Shown here: positions 44,296-53,362 of the stretch, piece by piece
Layout: each line of letters starts with the position of its first letter
How positions within the stretch are numbered: the first letter of the stretch is position 1
Notes under the pieces: generated by a model
Database searches by the model: none
What the model was told of the DNA's origin: nothing
Seen by the model: the letters and a program-made list of their open reading frames with translations, nothing else
Program-made: the position numbers and the translations under genes
Source of the DNA: Nocardia arthritidis
GTDB lineage: Bacteria; Actinomycetota; Actinomycetes; Mycobacteriales; Mycobacteriaceae
Reading direction: 5' to 3'
Assembly: GCF_011801145.1 (NCBI RefSeq)
Contig: NZ_CP046172.1
Coordinates: 4,712,001-4,776,000 of the forward strand
Length of the DNA stretch: 64,000 bases

Positions 44296-44829
44296 TCAAC
44301 CGATTCGGTCGAAGGGTTCGATGTCGACGACGACCGGTTTGGAGTTGATGTACGTGTCGAGGTCGGGGAGGTTCCATTCCTCGCCGGGCCGGATGCGGTG
44401 GAAGCGGAAGGTCGCGTTGGTGTCGTTGGCGTCGATGATGAACCGCACCCCGATTCGCGGCACCAGCGTGTAGACCTGGCGGGCGAGCGTGCGGGCCAGC
44501 GCGATTCCGTGTTGTAGCAGGACGCGCTGATCGGCCTCGGCGATGATCGGGCGTCCGTTGTGGTGGCCGACGGTGACCGGGACGAAATCCTCGAGATGTA
44601 GCAGGCTGGCCGCGCATTCCCAGCCGGTGAGGTCGAAGTGTTCGCGGGCGGATTTGTCGACGACGGCGCTGGAATCGGCCCAGGTGATCACGTCGTCGTG
44701 CTGGCTGAAACCCGATTCGACGTGTGGCCGTAGTTCGGCGGCCAGACCCGCCGGGGGTTCCAGACCGGTGAATCCGTCAAGTACGCCAAGAACTTTCACC
44801 GCGGCGTCGCTCATCTTCAACGTCAACAC
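44296..44829 (-). CDS. Conserved-looking hypothetical protein
   Basis: The 177-residue frame has no motif I recognise. It has a mixed alpha/beta composition, with GVRFIIDANDTNATFRFHRI near residue 130 and a C-terminal INSKPVVVDIEPFDRIG. The gene lacks a signal peptide or membrane helices, so the product is probably cytoplasmic. GTG 44829 or ATG 44814 could start it. A perfect palindrome, TGTCACGTGACA, lies just upstream. Confidence 0.65.
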   Translation of the reverse strand: MLTLKMSDAAVKVLGVLDGFTGLEPPAGLAAELRPHVESGFSQHDDVITWADSSAVVDKSAREHFDLTGWECAASLLHLEDFVPVTVGHHNGRPIIAEADQRVLLQHGIALARTLARQVYTLVPRIGVRFIIDANDTNATFRFHRIRPGEEWNLPDLDTYINSKPVVVDIEPFDRIG

Positions 44830-44839
44830 CGCTCAAGCG

Positions 44840-44851
44840 TGTCACGTGACA
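44840..44851. promoter_or_regulatory. Palindrome TGTCACGTGACA
   Basis: This is a perfect 12-base palindrome located 11 bases before the GTG start of the hypothetical gene on the minus strand. It looks like an operator for an unidentified regulator. Confidence 0.45.
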
Positions 44852-44943
44852 GGTCATCTCGCGGCCGAGTTGCCCACACTGCCGTGCGCGACGGGCGGGC
44901 CGAGCGCGCCGAAAAGGGTTGGTCGGGCTCGTCGCGGTCCGGA

Positions 44944-44955
44944 TACGCTGCACGA
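44944..44955 (+). promoter_or_regulatory. -10 box of a probable leaderless promoter
   Basis: TACGCT (44944-44949) lies six bases before ATG 44956, the same spacing as at several other genes in this window. TTGGTC at about 44920-44925 may serve as -35. Confidence 0.4.
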
Positions 44956-45447
44956 ATGCCCGAGGATATGACAGCGGACGCGGTGCGGATCGAGGAGTAC
45001 GACGGGGACCGCGGCCGGATCGAATGGCTGATGCGGTTGGCCGAGGAATCCGATCAGATGCTCTACAGCTATCGCGACACCGGGCGGGTGTGGGTCGCGG
45101 TGACCGACGCCGGGGAGATCGTCGGTCAGTTGCTGGCCGCGCCCGAGGCGGACGGTGTGAGCTGGGAGATCGTCAACCTGGGTATTGCGGAACCGTTGCG
45201 CGGCAAGGGAATCGGGCGGCGGATGGTCGAGCTGGCGATCGCCGAGGCGGGTAAGGCGGGGATGAGCCGGGTCGAGGTGGCAACGGCGGCAACCGATATC
45301 GGCAATCTGCGGTTCTATCAGCGCTGCGGGTTCCGGATGAGCCGGATCGTGCGCGACGCGTTCGGCGCGCACACCGGTTATCCGGAATGGATTGATGTGG
45401 ACGGGATTCCGCTGCGCGACCAGGTGTGGTTCGATATGGAGCTCTGA
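44956..45447 (+). CDS. GNAT-family N-acetyltransferase
   Basis: The 163-residue protein has the GNAT fold: VWVAVTDAGEIVGQLLAAPE, then the acetyl-CoA site EPLRGKGIGRRMVELAIAEA with the R/Q-x-x-G-x-G/A pattern, then FYQRCGFRMSRIVRDAF. The substrate is not predictable. ATG 44956 is supported by the -10 box six bases away. The stop lies one base from the stop of the convergent LacI gene. Confidence 0.9.
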   Translation: MPEDMTADAVRIEEYDGDRGRIEWLMRLAEESDQMLYSYRDTGRVWVAVTDAGEIVGQLLAAPEADGVSWEIVNLGIAEPLRGKGIGRRMVELAIAEAGKAGMSRVEVATAATDIGNLRFYQRCGFRMSRIVRDAFGAHTGYPEWIDVDGIPLRDQVWFDMEL

Positions 45448-45448
45448 G

Positions 45449-46495
45449 TCAGGGGCGCAGTTCGCCCGATCCGCGTACCAGCAGTCGTGTCGGCACGATC
45501 GTGTGCCGGGGTGGTCCGGCGTCGCCGTCGAGGCGTGCGAACAGGAGTTCGGCCGCGGCCCTGCCGATCGCCGCGGGATTCTGGGCGACGGCGGTGAGCG
45601 CGGGATCGAGTAGTTCGGCCAGCGGCAGATCGTCGAATCCGACTACGGCGACCCGGTTTTGGCGGCCACGGCGCTGCACGGCGCGCAGCACGCCGATGGT
45701 GATCAGGTTCTGTCCGCTGAACAGCGCGGTGGGCGGGTCCGCCGCGTCGAGGAGTTCGCCCGCGGCGCGTTCGGCGGACTCGATGCAGCGCAGGTCGTGC
45801 CGGATCAGTGTGGGGTCGAGGGCAATCGCGTTGCGCGCCAAGCCTTCCACGTAACCGGCGTAGCGTTCGGCGGCGGTCCGGATGGTGTGCAGGTCGCCGA
45901 GGAAGGCGATGCGGCGGTGCCCGTGCGCGGCCAGGTGGCCGGTGGCGGTGGCGGCGCCGTCGCGGTTGTCGACGGTGACGCTGTCGAGGCCGGCGCCGTC
46001 CTCGGCCCGGTCGACCAGTACGACGGGGGTGCCGCGGCGCTGTTCGTGCAGCAGCAACGGGTATTCGTCGCCGACGGGCATCACGATGAGTCCGTCCACC
46101 CGCCGCGACAGCAGCGCGTCGAGCACCTGGCGCTGGCGGGCCGGGTCCTCGTCGCTGCTCACCGCGAACACCAGGGTTCCGCGTTCGTGGGCGAAGTCCT
46201 CGACGGCCCGATGTAGTTGGGAGGCATAGGGATTGGCGACATCCATCAGGACGAGACCGATTGCGGCGGTTTTGCGGTCCAGGCCGCGCAGCGTGCTCGC
46301 GGCCAGGTTGTGCCGGTAGTCGAGCATGGTCACCGCGTCGGTGACGCGGCGGGTGAGCGCGGCCGAGACGCCGGGCTCGCCGCGCACCACCCGGGATACG
46401 GTTTTGATGCTCACCCCGGCCAGTGCCGCGACATCGCGCATGGTGGCGCCCCTGCGGCCTGACAACGCTGCCTCCGAATCGGCCGACGCCGACAT
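45449..46495 (-). CDS. LacI-family regulator of the fructose-type sugar operon
   Basis: The 348-residue protein begins with an N-terminal LacI helix-turn-helix (TMRDVAALAGVSIKTVSRVV). The sugar-binding core follows (GLVLMDVANPYASQLHRAVE, GLIVMPVG, VVLVDRAEDGAGLDSVTVDN, GHRRIAFLGD, VAVVGFDDLPLAELLDP). It is divergent from an ABC sugar operon and a PfkB kinase. The palindrome GACAACGTTGTC in the 130-base gap is the likely operator. The inducer is presumably fructose or its phosphate, by analogy with the operon contents. Confidence 0.92.
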   Translation of the reverse strand: MSASADSEAALSGRRGATMRDVAALAGVSIKTVSRVVRGEPGVSAALTRRVTDAVTMLDYRHNLAASTLRGLDRKTAAIGLVLMDVANPYASQLHRAVEDFAHERGTLVFAVSSDEDPARQRQVLDALLSRRVDGLIVMPVGDEYPLLLHEQRRGTPVVLVDRAEDGAGLDSVTVDNRDGAATATGHLAAHGHRRIAFLGDLHTIRTAAERYAGYVEGLARNAIALDPTLIRHDLRCIESAERAAGELLDAADPPTALFSGQNLITIGVLRAVQRRGRQNRVAVVGFDDLPLAELLDPALTAVAQNPAAIGRAAAELLFARLDGDAGPPRHTIVPTRLLVRGSGELRP

Positions 46496-46584
46496 CGCCT
46501 ACCTCGCTTCACACACGCCATAAAGCTGGTCAATACCGGTGTTTCGCGGCCCTGGACATGAGCCACGTCACATTCTATGGTTCT

Positions 46585-46596
46585 GACAACGTTGTC
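46585..46596. promoter_or_regulatory. LacI-type operator GACAACGTTGTC
   Basis: A perfect 12-base palindrome with the central CG typical of LacI-family sites. It lies between the LacI gene and the ABC operon, 30 bases before the substrate-binding gene. Confidence 0.65.
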
Positions 46597-46625
46597 TTCT
46601 ATGACCGTTTTTCAGGAGTACGCCG

Positions 46626-47666
46626 ATGTTCTCGCAACACCCCATCGGCCGCACCGCACGCCTGGCCGGCGTCGGGATCGCGGTCACCGCACTGGCCTTC
46701 GCCGCGACCGCCTGTGGTAGCGGATCGAAATCCGATTCGGGTCAGGTGGTGGTCGGTTTGATCACCAAGACCGACACCAACCCCTTCTTCGTGAAGATGA
46801 AACAGGGCGCGCAGAAGGAGGCCGACGCGGCCGGGGTGAAATTGCTGACCGCCGCCGGGAAGTTCGACGGCGACAACGCCAGCCAGGTCACCGCCATCGA
46901 GAACATGGTGAACGCGGGCGCGAAGGGCATCCTGATCACCGCGAGCGATACCAAGGCGATCGTTCCCGCCGTCACCAAGGCGCGCGCGAAGGGCGTCGAG
47001 GTGATCGCGCTGGACACGCCGACCGATCCGCAGAGCGCGGTCGATGCGCTGTTCGCCACCAACAATTTCACCGCCGGCCAGCTGATCGGCAAATACGCCA
47101 AGGCCGTCGAGGGCGACAAGCCGGTGAAGATCGCGATGATCGACCTGAATCCCGGTGTCACGGTAGGTGTGTTGCGGCACAACGGTTTTCTGACCGGATA
47201 CGGTGCGGCGCAGGCCACCCAGGAGATGAAGGAAGACGTGTCCGCGCCGAATGTGGTGTGCGCGCAACCGGCCGAGGGCGATCAGGCGAAGGCGCAGTCG
47301 GCGATGGAGACCTGCCTGCAGAAGGATCCGGGCGTCAACGTCGTCTACACCATCAACGAGCCGTCGGCGCTCGGTGCGTACACCGCGCTGAAGACCGCGG
47401 GCAAGGAGAAGGATGTGCTGATCGTCTCGGTCGACGGCGGCTGCTCCGGGGTGAAGGCGGTGCAGGACGGCAGGATCGCGGCCACCTCCCAGCAGTATCC
47501 GCTGCTGATGGCGAGCAAAGGTGTGCAGGCGGTGGTCGATTTCGCGAAGAACGGTAAGAAGACCTCCGGATACACCGATACCGGCGTCAACCTGATCACC
47601 GGGAAACCGCAGGCGGGCGTGGAGTCCAAGGACGTGCAGTACGGCCTGGACAACTGCTGGGGCTGA
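46626..47666 (+). CDS. frcB: Sugar ABC transporter substrate-binding lipoprotein, FrcB-like
   Basis: The 346-residue protein has a signal peptide and lipobox (AATAC, Cys30) followed by a Ser-rich linker. The periplasmic-binding-protein type 1 fold shows GLITKTDTNPFFVKMKQGAQ, KGILITASDTKAIVPAV and EVIALDTPTDP. It resembles the fructose-binding FrcB of rhizobia. AGGAG lies nine bases before ATG. It is the first gene of a four-gene operon with FrcC-, FrcA- and kinase-like products in the same order as frcBCAK. Confidence 0.88.
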   Translation: MFSQHPIGRTARLAGVGIAVTALAFAATACGSGSKSDSGQVVVGLITKTDTNPFFVKMKQGAQKEADAAGVKLLTAAGKFDGDNASQVTAIENMVNAGAKGILITASDTKAIVPAVTKARAKGVEVIALDTPTDPQSAVDALFATNNFTAGQLIGKYAKAVEGDKPVKIAMIDLNPGVTVGVLRHNGFLTGYGAAQATQEMKEDVSAPNVVCAQPAEGDQAKAQSAMETCLQKDPGVNVVYTINEPSALGAYTALKTAGKEKDVLIVSVDGGCSGVKAVQDGRIAATSQQYPLLMASKGVQAVVDFAKNGKKTSGYTDTGVNLITGKPQAGVESKDVQYGLDNCWG

Positions 47667-48703
47667 TGAGAATGGCTGCAGCGCAGAATGATTCGGCGGA
47701 GGTGGCGGTGACGCGGCCCGGCGCAGGGGCCTCCGCCGTCGCGGGCCGGTTGACGTTCGCGAAAATCCTTGCCCTGCCCAATATCGGCCCCATCCTGGCG
47801 ATCGTGATCGCGGTGGCGTTCTTCGCCGCGCGCTCGGACCGATTCCTCACCGGCGGCAACTTCTCGCTGATCGTGCAACAGGTGATGGTGGTCGGTACGT
47901 TGGCGATCGGGCAGACGCTGATCATCCTGACGGCCGGAATCGATCTGTCCAACGGTGCGGTGATGGCGCTCGGCAATATCGCGATCACCAAACTCGCGGT
48001 CGATTCCGGGTTGCCGCCGCTGGTGGCGATCGCGCTCGGATTGGCGTTGACGGCCGGATTCGGTTTGCTGAACGGCACTTTGGTGAGCTGGGTGAAGCTG
48101 CCGCCGTTCATTGTCACCCTCGGCACCTACGGGATCGCGTTCGCGCTCACCCACATCTATTCGCAGGAACAGACGATTTCGGGGCTGCCGGGCGCGTTGA
48201 CGTTCTTCGACAAGACCTTTCCGCTCGGCGACACCGACATCACCTACGGGTCGGTGATGATGCTGATGCTGTTCGCCATCGCCTGGTATGTGCTGCGGCT
48301 GACCGCGGCCGGGCGGCACGTGTACGCGGTCGGCAACAATCCGGAGGCGGCGCGGCTCACCGGAATCGACACGCGCCGAGTACTTCTCGGCGTATACACC
48401 GCGGCGGGACTGATCTACGGCGTCGCGGCCCTGCTGCTGGTGGCCCGCACCGGGGTAGGCGACCCGAACGCGGGCCAAACCGACAACCTCGACTCGATCA
48501 CCGCCGTAGTGCTCGGCGGCACAAGCCTTTTCGGTGGCCGGGGCAGCGTGATCGGCACCCTGCTCGGCGCGTTGATCGTCGGCATCATCCGAAACGGGCT
48601 GCAGCTGATCGGGGTGGCCTCGATCTATCAGACGCTGATCACCGGCATCCTGGTGATCGCGGCCGTCGCCATCGACCAGCTCAACCGCAGGAGGCAGAAG
48701 TGA
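47666..48703 (+). CDS. frcC: Sugar ABC transporter permease, FrcC-like
   Basis: The 345-residue permease has about eight to ten helices and the ribose/fructose-type signature: IGQTLIILTAGIDLSNGAVM, VTLGTYGIAFALTHIYS, YAVGNNPEAARLTGIDTRRV and AVVLGGTSLFGGRGSVIGTL. The ATG shares its first base with the stop of the upstream gene, so translation is coupled. Confidence 0.9.
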   Translation: MRMAAAQNDSAEVAVTRPGAGASAVAGRLTFAKILALPNIGPILAIVIAVAFFAARSDRFLTGGNFSLIVQQVMVVGTLAIGQTLIILTAGIDLSNGAVMALGNIAITKLAVDSGLPPLVAIALGLALTAGFGLLNGTLVSWVKLPPFIVTLGTYGIAFALTHIYSQEQTISGLPGALTFFDKTFPLGDTDITYGSVMMLMLFAIAWYVLRLTAAGRHVYAVGNNPEAARLTGIDTRRVLLGVYTAAGLIYGVAALLLVARTGVGDPNAGQTDNLDSITAVVLGGTSLFGGRGSVIGTLLGALIVGIIRNGLQLIGVASIYQTLITGILVIAAVAIDQLNRRRQK

Positions 48704-49482
48704 GCGCGACTCCGGTGCTGCAGGCGAAGCGTCTGGTGAAACGCTACGGGCACGTCACCGCGCTGGACGGCGCGGATTTCGAGCTCTACCCCGGCGAGAT
48801 CCTCGCCGTCATCGGCGACAACGGTGCCGGGAAATCGACGCTGATCAAGGCGCTGTCCGGGGCGATCGTCCCGGACGAGGGCGAAATCCTGTTGGACGGC
48901 AAGCCCGTTCGCTTCCGCAGCCCCATCGATGCGCGCCGGGCGGGCATCGAAACCGTCTATCAGGATCTGGCCGTCGCACCCGCGCTCGATATCGCCGAGA
49001 ACCTGTTCCTGGGCCGGGAGATCCGCCGCCGCGGCGTGCTCGGTACGGTTTTCCGGATGCTGGACAAGAAACGCATGCTCGCCGAATCCCAGGCGCATAT
49101 GGAGAATCTGAAGATCGGCATCCGGTCCATGAAACAGGATGTGGAAACCCTGTCGGGCGGGCAGCGTCAGGGCGTCGCGGTGGCGCGCAGCGCGGCCTTC
49201 GCCCGGCATGTGGTGATCATGGACGAACCGACCGCCGCGCTCGGCGTCAAGGAAACCGGGATGGTGCTCGACCTCATCCGCGAGGTCCGCGACCGCGGGC
49301 TGCCGGTCATCGTGATCAGCCACAACATGCCCAACGTCTTCGAGATCGCCGACCGCGTGCACATTCAGCGGCTCGGGCGGCGGGTCGCGGTGATCCGGCC
49401 GCACGAACACTCCATGTCCGACGCGGTCGCCATCATGACGGGGGCGATGGCGGGCACCGAAGTCGACGGTCACGGTGTCTGA
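48700..49482 (+). CDS. frcA: Sugar ABC transporter ATPase, FrcA-like
   Basis: The 260-residue ATPase has a single nucleotide-binding domain. Walker A is GDNGAGKST, the signature is LSGGQRQ, Walker B is VVIMDEP, and the H-loop is VISHNM. Most sugar ATPases of this class (RbsA, XylG) have two domains, while FrcA has one, so the size fits. It overlaps the permease stop by four bases (GTGA). Confidence 0.92.
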   Translation: MSATPVLQAKRLVKRYGHVTALDGADFELYPGEILAVIGDNGAGKSTLIKALSGAIVPDEGEILLDGKPVRFRSPIDARRAGIETVYQDLAVAPALDIAENLFLGREIRRRGVLGTVFRMLDKKRMLAESQAHMENLKIGIRSMKQDVETLSGGQRQGVAVARSAAFARHVVIMDEPTAALGVKETGMVLDLIREVRDRGLPVIVISHNMPNVFEIADRVHIQRLGRRVAVIRPHEHSMSDAVAIMTGAMAGTEVDGHGV

Positions 49483-50422
49483 ACCGCGCGGCGTCATCGC
49501 CGTCGCCGGTGAGGCGCTGGTCGACCTGGTGCCCGCGGGCCCGCCCGACCAGTTCCATGCCGCGCCCGGCGGCAGCCCCGCCAATGTCGCGGTGGGGCTG
49601 GCCCGTTTGGGGGTCCCGGCGCGGATGCTGGCCCGCATCGGCACCGATCTGCTCGGCCGCCGCATCCGTAAACACCTGTCGAGCAACGGAATCGACCTCG
49701 ATCATGCGGTCGCGGCCACCGAACCGTCCTCGCTGGCGCTGGTGGACCTCGCACCGGACGGCGGCGCCGACTACGACTTCCGCATCGACGGCACCGCCGA
49801 CTGGCAGTGGACCGACCGCGAACTGGCCACCGCGCTGGACGGCAATGTCGTTGCGCTGCACACCGGTTCGCTGGCGCTGGTACTGCCGCCGGGCGCGGAC
49901 GCGCTGATGCGGCTCGTCACCCGCGCCGAATGCACCATCTCCTACGACCCGAACTGCCGACCCCTGCTCACCGACCGCGCCGACATGCTCGCCCGCGTCG
50001 AACGGATGCTTCCGTTGGCCGACGTCGTCAAAGCCAGCGCCGAGGACCTGGCCTGGCTGTATCCCGGGCGTGCGGTGGAAGACGTGCTGCGCGAATGGGT
50101 TTCGCGTGGACCCGCGGTCGTGGTGCTGACGCTCGGCGGTGACGGCGCCATCGGGATGACCGCCGAGGGTGCCGAACCGGTGCGTTGTCCGGGGCGTGCG
50201 GTGCGGGTGGTGGACACCGTGGGCGCCGGTGACGCGTTCACCGCGGGACTGCTCGCCGGGTTCAGACGCCGCGACCTGCTCGGCGTTGGTCGTCGAAATG
50301 CGTTGGGCGCGTTGGGGGACGGTGAGTTCGGCGCGGTATTGGAAGAGGCGGCGTTGATCGCGGCGATCACCTGCACCCGGCGTGGTGCGGATCCGCCCAC
50401 GTTGGCGGAGTTGGGGCAGTGA
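49475..50422 (+). CDS. PfkB-family sugar kinase, probable fructokinase
   Basis: The 315-residue kinase shows the PfkB motifs GGSPANVAVGLARLGVPARM near the N-terminus and DTVGAGDAFTAGLLAG near the C-terminus with the catalytic Asp. It probably phosphorylates the imported sugar, most likely fructose. It overlaps the ATPase gene by eight bases, completing the operon. Confidence 0.9.
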   Translation: MSEPRGVIAVAGEALVDLVPAGPPDQFHAAPGGSPANVAVGLARLGVPARMLARIGTDLLGRRIRKHLSSNGIDLDHAVAATEPSSLALVDLAPDGGADYDFRIDGTADWQWTDRELATALDGNVVALHTGSLALVLPPGADALMRLVTRAECTISYDPNCRPLLTDRADMLARVERMLPLADVVKASAEDLAWLYPGRAVEDVLREWVSRGPAVVVLTLGGDGAIGMTAEGAEPVRCPGRAVRVVDTVGAGDAFTAGLLAGFRRRDLLGVGRRNALGALGDGEFGAVLEEAALIAAITCTRRGADPPTLAELGQ

Positions 50423-50509
50423 TGGTTGGGGGCGCTGCGGCGACTGGATCGCCTGAGGTAGGTGTGGGGGCTGGTTGGCCGGGGGTACCGCGCTGACTTG
50501 GCGGTTGGG

Positions 50510-50610
50510 CTGCGTGTTGGGAGTGATCGGTGCGTCGTATGGTGGTCGCGTCGCCACGACGACGGAATCGCCCGAGATAGGCGCGGGGTTCGTTGGCAGG
50601 CGGGGTCTCG
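50510..50610 (-). repeat. Diverged inverted repeat, left copy
   Basis: Read on the minus strand it aligns with 50849-50949. In the first 70 aligned bases I count 54 identical by hand, and a 16-base block ACCGATCACTCCCAAC is exact in both. Its function is unknown. Confidence 0.7.
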
Positions 50611-50657
50611 TTCCCGCCAAATGGGACCGGGTCGGCCGTGACCCGTTCGTCGATAGC

Positions 50658-50723
50658 GCCGCACCCCGTCCCTATTCGGCACACCCCGTACAACGAATGT
50701 GCGGTTCGAAGACGGGGTGCGGC
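50658..50723. other. Long hairpin with perfect 13-bp arms
   Basis: GCCGCACCCCGTC (50658-50670) pairs perfectly with 50711-50723 around a 40-base loop. It is followed by AGCCTTTATTC. It could terminate the kinase operon, although it lies about 240 bases past its stop, or be part of the repeat structure. Confidence 0.5.
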
Positions 50724-50848
50724 AGCCTTTATTCACCTTTGAACACGTAGGTAATCCGTTCCGGCGCATCAATTGGCTTCCCGCACACGCTCTTGCATGC
50801 GCGCGAAACTGAAACCTACGCGGGAACAGTGGCATCCGAGGCGAGAAC

Positions 50849-50949
50849 CGAAACGCCGCTTGCCGACGCACCACGCACCTACCTGGGGCGATTCAGCCGT
50901 CGTAGCGACGTGACCCGAGACCCGACCTACCGATCACTCCCAACCGCAG
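50849..50949 (+). repeat. Diverged inverted repeat, right copy
   Basis: Partner of 50510-50610, in opposite orientation. Both copies can encode a PR[AT]YLGRF-like peptide in one frame, though no ribosome site is obvious. Confidence 0.7.
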
Positions 50950-51094
50950 GCGGAATCCACCGAGCACAACCTCTGAACGGCCCACGATGTCGGCAAGCGG
51001 TGATGGTCGAACGACAGCACAACGGCAGTCGACCCGCACCACCGGGCGGGTTCGGTGATCCGGCAGAATACTGGGTGGCAGAAGGGATCGGATC

Positions 51095-51883
51095 ATGCTT
51101 GGCAGAATCGCGTTGGCACAGGTGAACAGCACCGCCGATCCGGGCGAGAACCTGGGCGTGGTGCGGGAGTACACGGGGCGGGCCGCGGCGGCGGGGGCGC
51201 GGCTGGTGGTGTTCCCGGAGGCGATGATGCGGCGGTTCGGCGGCAATCTCGCCGCGGTCGCCGAACCCGTCGACGGGCCGTGGGCGGACGCGGTGCGGCG
51301 GATCGCCGAGGAGGCCGCGGTCACGGTGGTCGCGGGCATGTTCACCCCGGCCGAGGACGGGCGGGTGCGCAATACCCTGCTCATCACCGGCGGCGGCGTC
51401 GACACCCACTACGACAAGATCCACCTCTACGACGCGTTCGGGTTCACCGAATCGGCCACCGTCGCCCCGGGCGAGCATCCGGTGCTCGCCGAAATCGCCG
51501 GAACCACAGTGGGTTTCGCCACCTGCTACGACATCCGGTTCCCCGGGCTGTTCCAGCGGCTCGCCGCCGACGGCGCCGACCTGATCGTGGTCGCCGCGTC
51601 CTGGGGTGACGGGCCGGGCAAGGTGGACCAGTGGCGGCTGCTGGCCCGGGCCCGCGCCCTCGACGCCACCGCCCTCGTCGCGGCCTGCGGTCAGGCGCGG
51701 CCCGCCACCGTCAGCAACCCCACCGCCCCACTCGGGGTCGGCCACAGCGCCGTCATCGGATCCGGCGGCACGGTACTCGCCGAACTCGGCCCCGACCCGG
51801 ACCTGCTGATCGCCGACATCGATCCCGGTCAGGTCGACGACTGGCGCAAAACCCTTCCCGTGCTGGCGAACCGGCGCTACTGA
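51095..51883 (+). CDS. Carbon-nitrogen hydrolase (nitrilase superfamily)
   Basis: The 262-residue protein has the nitrilase-fold triad: Glu in LVVFPEAMM, Lys in YDKIHLYDAF and Cys in GFATCYDIRFPGLF. The sequence resembles the mycobacterial Rv0480c group and Nit-type amidases that hydrolyse deaminated glutathione or related amides. AGAAGGG precedes ATG 51095, at a slightly long spacing. The gene stands alone. Confidence 0.9.
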   Translation: MLGRIALAQVNSTADPGENLGVVREYTGRAAAAGARLVVFPEAMMRRFGGNLAAVAEPVDGPWADAVRRIAEEAAVTVVAGMFTPAEDGRVRNTLLITGGGVDTHYDKIHLYDAFGFTESATVAPGEHPVLAEIAGTTVGFATCYDIRFPGLFQRLAADGADLIVVAASWGDGPGKVDQWRLLARARALDATALVAACGQARPATVSNPTAPLGVGHSAVIGSGGTVLAELGPDPDLLIADIDPGQVDDWRKTLPVLANRRY

Positions 51884-52059
51884 AACGGTTCGACCGGCTG
51901 TCGCACTCGGGCCGTCTCGCGGCAATCGCATTCGATACTCCGTGAGCGGGCCGCACCGATACCGGTTCGGCATCGGTGCGGAAAACCGTGTGCGAACCGG
52001 CCGCGGCGTGGATGCTGAACTACGGCAGGCGATCCGGCTCGCGGCAGAAGGGTGACGAG

Positions 52060-53244
52060 ATGACGCCGACCCCGGTGAAAGAGGACAGGTTCTCGTTCGG
52101 GTTGTGGACGGTGGGCTGGCAGGGCCGCGACCCGTTCGGGGATCCGACCAGGCCCGCGCTGGATCCGGTTGCGGCGGTGCACCGGCTGGCCGAACTCGGC
52201 GCTTACGGCATCACGTGCCACGACGACGACCTGATCCCGTTCGGCGCGACCGCCGCGCAGCGGGACCGGATCGTCGAACGGTTCCGCAAGGCGCTGTCGG
52301 AGGCCGGGCTGGTGGTGCCGATGATGACGACGAACCTGTTCACCCACCCGGTGTTCAAGGACGGCGGATTCACCGCGAACGACCGCGACGTGCGGCGGTT
52401 CGCGCTGCGAAAGGTGTTGCGCAACATCGAACTCGCCGCCGAACTCGGGGCAGGCACCTACGTGCTGTGGGGCGGGCGCGAAGGCGCGGAATACGATGCC
52501 GCCAAGGATGTGCGGGCCGCGTTGGACCGCTACCGTGAGGCGCTGAACACGCTCACCGCCTTCGTGCTCGACCGCGGCTACGACATCCGATTCGCGATCG
52601 AACCGAAACCGAACGAGCCGCGCGGCGACATCCTGCTGCCGACGATCGGGCATGCGCTGGCTTTCGTTGCGACACTGGACCATTCGGAGCTGGTCGGGTT
52701 GAATCCGGAGGTCGGGCACGAGCAGATGGCCGGGCTCAACTACACCCACGGCATCGCGCAGGCGCTGTGGCACGGCAAACTGTTCCACCTGGACCTCAAC
52801 GGTCAGCGCGGCGTGAAATACGACCAGGACCTGGTATTCGGTCACGGTGACCTGCTCAACGCCTTCGCCCTGGTCGACCTGCTCGAACACGGCGGCCCAG
52901 GCGGCGGCCCCGCCTACCACGGCCCCCGCCACTTCGACTTCAAACCCGCACGCACCGAGGACATTTCGGGAGTCTGGGCGGCCGCGGCCGCGAATATGCG
53001 CACCTATCTGCTGCTGCGCGAACGCGCCACCGCGTTCCGCGCCGACCCCGATGTGCGGCAGGCGCTTTCGCTGGCCCAGGTGGACGAACTGAACCGGCCG
53101 ACACTGACATCGACCGAAACCGCGCAAGATCTATTGTCCGACAAGGGAATCGACGCCTTCGACCCGGACGCCGCCGGCACCCGCGGCTGCGGCTTCGTCG
53201 CACTGAACCAACTCATGGTCGAACACCTGATGGGCGCCCGCTGA
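52060..53244 (+). CDS. xylA: Xylose (glucose) isomerase
   Basis: The 394-residue protein matches actinobacterial class I xylose isomerases. Key blocks are [17 protein letters not shown], the active-site His in [45 protein letters not shown] with metal ligands downstream ([13 protein letters not shown]), [28 protein letters not shown] (HLDLN and [12 protein letters not shown]) and FDFKP. It converts xylose to xylulose and glucose to fructose. An in-frame start at 51976 would have no ribosome site, while AGAAGGG precedes 52060. Proximity to a fructose-type uptake operon suggests a linked sugar pathway. No xylB is adjacent. Confidence 0.95.
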   Translation: MTPTPVKEDRFSFGLWTVGWQGRDPFGDPTRPALDPVAAVHRLAELGAYGITCHDDDLIPFGATAAQRDRIVERFRKALSEAGLVVPMMTTNLFTHPVFKDGGFTANDRDVRRFALRKVLRNIELAAELGAGTYVLWGGREGAEYDAAKDVRAALDRYREALNTLTAFVLDRGYDIRFAIEPKPNEPRGDILLPTIGHALAFVATLDHSELVGLNPEVGHEQMAGLNYTHGIAQALWHGKLFHLDLNGQRGVKYDQDLVFGHGDLLNAFALVDLLEHGGPGGGPAYHGPRHFDFKPARTEDISGVWAAAAANMRTYLLLRERATAFRADPDVRQALSLAQVDELNRPTLTSTETAQDLLSDKGIDAFDPDAAGTRGCGFVALNQLMVEHLMGAR

Positions 53245-53362
53245 ACCCGGTGCGATGCCGTAACGATATTGCGGCTGTGCGGGTTTCGTCGTAGGTCAGC
53301 TGATAACGAAGGCGGGAGACCGAGCGACTCGGCCTGTGAACGGACTGGCGATGGAGGGTCCG

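Larger units (their letters stand above)
50423..51094. other. Intergenic region, 672 bases, with inverted repeats and a long hairpin
   Basis: The region holds two diverged copies of a 101-base sequence in opposite orientation (50510-50610 and 50849-50949) and a 13-bp stem between them (50658-50670 with 50711-50723). Reading frames cross the repeats but none is convincing. It lies between the kinase operon and the nitrilase gene. Confidence 0.65.

Noticed and set aside
49475..50874. Long minus-strand frames across the sugar-kinase gene and repeat region
   Set aside because: They overlap the well-supported PfkB gene antisense and have low-complexity translations.
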